A stretch of DNA of 64,000 bases from Ramlibacter cellulosilyticus (GTDB lineage: Bacteria > Pseudomonadota > Gammaproteobacteria > Burkholderiales > Burkholderiaceae_C): assembly GCF_014297465.1 (NCBI RefSeq), contig NZ_JACORT010000010.1, positions 62,001 through 126,000 of the forward strand, in the 5' to 3' direction. The notes beneath the pieces are model-generated. The model saw only the letters and a list, made by a program, of their open reading frames with translations, had not been told where the DNA came from and made no database searches. Positions 63,389 through 64,000 of the stretch are shown piece after piece; position 1 is the first letter of the stretch, and each line of letters opens with the position of its first letter. Position numbers and translations under genes: made by a program.

Positions 63389-64000
63389 ATGAACATCGTC
63401 ATTCTCGATGACTACCAGGACGCCGTGCGCAAGCTGCAGTGCGCGTCCAAGCTCGAGGCCTACCCGGCCAAGGTCTTCACCAACACCGTCAAGGGCATCG
63501 GCCAGCTGTCGGTGCGCCTGCGCGACGCGGACGTGATCGTCCTGATCCGCGAACGCAGTTCCATCACGCGCCAACTCGTGGAGAAGCTGCCGCGCCTGAA
63601 GCTGATCTCGCAGACGGGCCGCGTCGGCGCGCACGTGGACATCGAGGCCTGCACCGAGCGTGGCATCGCGGTGGCCGAGGGCGTGGGCTCGCCCATCGCG
63701 CCGGCGGAACTCACCTGGGCGCTGATCATGACGGCCATGCGCCGCCTGCCGCAGTACATCAGCAGCCTGAAGCACGGCGCCTGGCAGCAGTCCGGGATGA
63801 AGTCCGCGTCCATGCCGCCCAACTTCGGCGTGGGCATGGTGCTGCGCGGCAAGACGCTGGGCATCTGGGGCTACGGCAAGATCGGCCAGCTCGTGGCCGG
63901 CTACGGCAAGGCCTTCGGCATGCGCGTGCAGGTCTGGGGCAGCCCCGAGTCGCGTGCGAAGGCGGAGGCGGACGGCCTCATCGCCGCTCCCAGCCGCGAG
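63389..64000 (+). CDS. D-2-hydroxyacid dehydrogenase, partial (3' end outside window)
   Basis: 204 codons are visible, and the frame runs off the right edge. The catalytic domain starts MNIVILDDYQDAVRKLQC and includes LISQTGRVGAHVDIEACTERGIAVAEGVGS with the NAD-binding turn of the second domain (LGIWGYGKIGQLVAGYGKAFGM). It is an NAD-dependent dehydrogenase of the SerA/glycerate dehydrogenase family; substrate is unknown. The C-terminal half with the catalytic His is beyond the window. Confidence 0.9.
   Translation, partial: MNIVILDDYQDAVRKLQCASKLEAYPAKVFTNTVKGIGQLSVRLRDADVIVLIRERSSITRQLVEKLPRLKLISQTGRVGAHVDIEACTERGIAVAEGVGSPIAPAELTWALIMTAMRRLPQYISSLKHGAWQQSGMKSASMPPNFGVGMVLRGKTLGIWGYGKIGQLVAGYGKAFGMRVQVWGSPESRAKAEADGLIAAPSRE

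Overview
The window reads as chromosomal DNA of a high-GC betaproteobacterium of the order Burkholderiales, most probably family Comamonadaceae (Ramlibacter/Variovorax-like). The evidence is the gene order yebC-purD-hemF-nadD-rsfS-rlmH-maf, the lpxK-Trm112-kdsB-adk block, a lexA gene with tandem CTGT-N8-ACAG boxes, and paired monomeric and dimeric isocitrate dehydrogenases. I saw no rRNA, tRNA, CRISPR array or prophage. Almost all the DNA is coding, and intergenic spaces are short and rich in hairpin terminators and inverted repeats.

Layout. 1-9.2 kb: end of a DUF3300 gene, DUF2950, an exported protein, then the minus-strand housekeeping operon purD to maf, yebC, and a HerA-like ATPase. 9.2-10 kb: a REP-associated tyrosine transposase (RAYT) beside a REP doublet; the same REP family recurs at 14.4, 34.1 and 36.3 kb. 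10-22.8 kb: a nucleobase-use region. It holds the three-gene URC uracil-catabolism set (GTP-cyclohydrolase-II-like URC1, DUF1688/URC4, uracil phosphoribosyltransferase), a TPR protein, a HupE-type membrane protein, a BMP-type nucleoside ABC importer that includes a lipoprotein nucleosidase, and a cytosine deaminase. 23-24.2 kb: a small exported protein and a Crp/Fnr regulator. 24.1-26.8 kb: an overlapping three-gene cassette without signal peptides (class-A beta-lactamase-like hydrolase, M15-like peptidase, glutamine-synthetase-fold ligase-like protein). This is the best candidate for an undescribed system. 27-36 kb: accessory metabolism (HAD phosphatase, MFS exporter, ketopantoate reductase, cytochrome P450, EVE-domain protein, TSUP transporter, M3 peptidase).

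36.5-64 kb: clpA-clpS, a cold-shock protein, a His-rich glycine-zipper protein, a cation exchanger with a VIT-like partner, a DcaP-like porin, a 1495-residue RTX protein built from 11 repeats, two isocitrate dehydrogenases, two Lys/Ala-rich exported paralogues, sodB, xseA, the ExbB/ExbD-lpxK-Trm112-kdsB-adk block, a DUF6152/membrane-protein/asparaginase operon, and lexA. The right edge cuts a D-2-hydroxyacid dehydrogenase gene.

The genes suggest a free-living aerobe that salvages nucleosides and bases. Cytosine deaminase and the importer would supply uracil to the URC pathway. Regulatory signals that stand out are a GGGACCTAGGTCCC palindrome repeated upstream of two unrelated envelope genes, a hairpin that hides the purD ribosome-binding site, three TCCTAC boxes spaced exactly 21 bp upstream of exbB, and several genes whose -10-like hexamer lies only 6-9 nt before the ATG.
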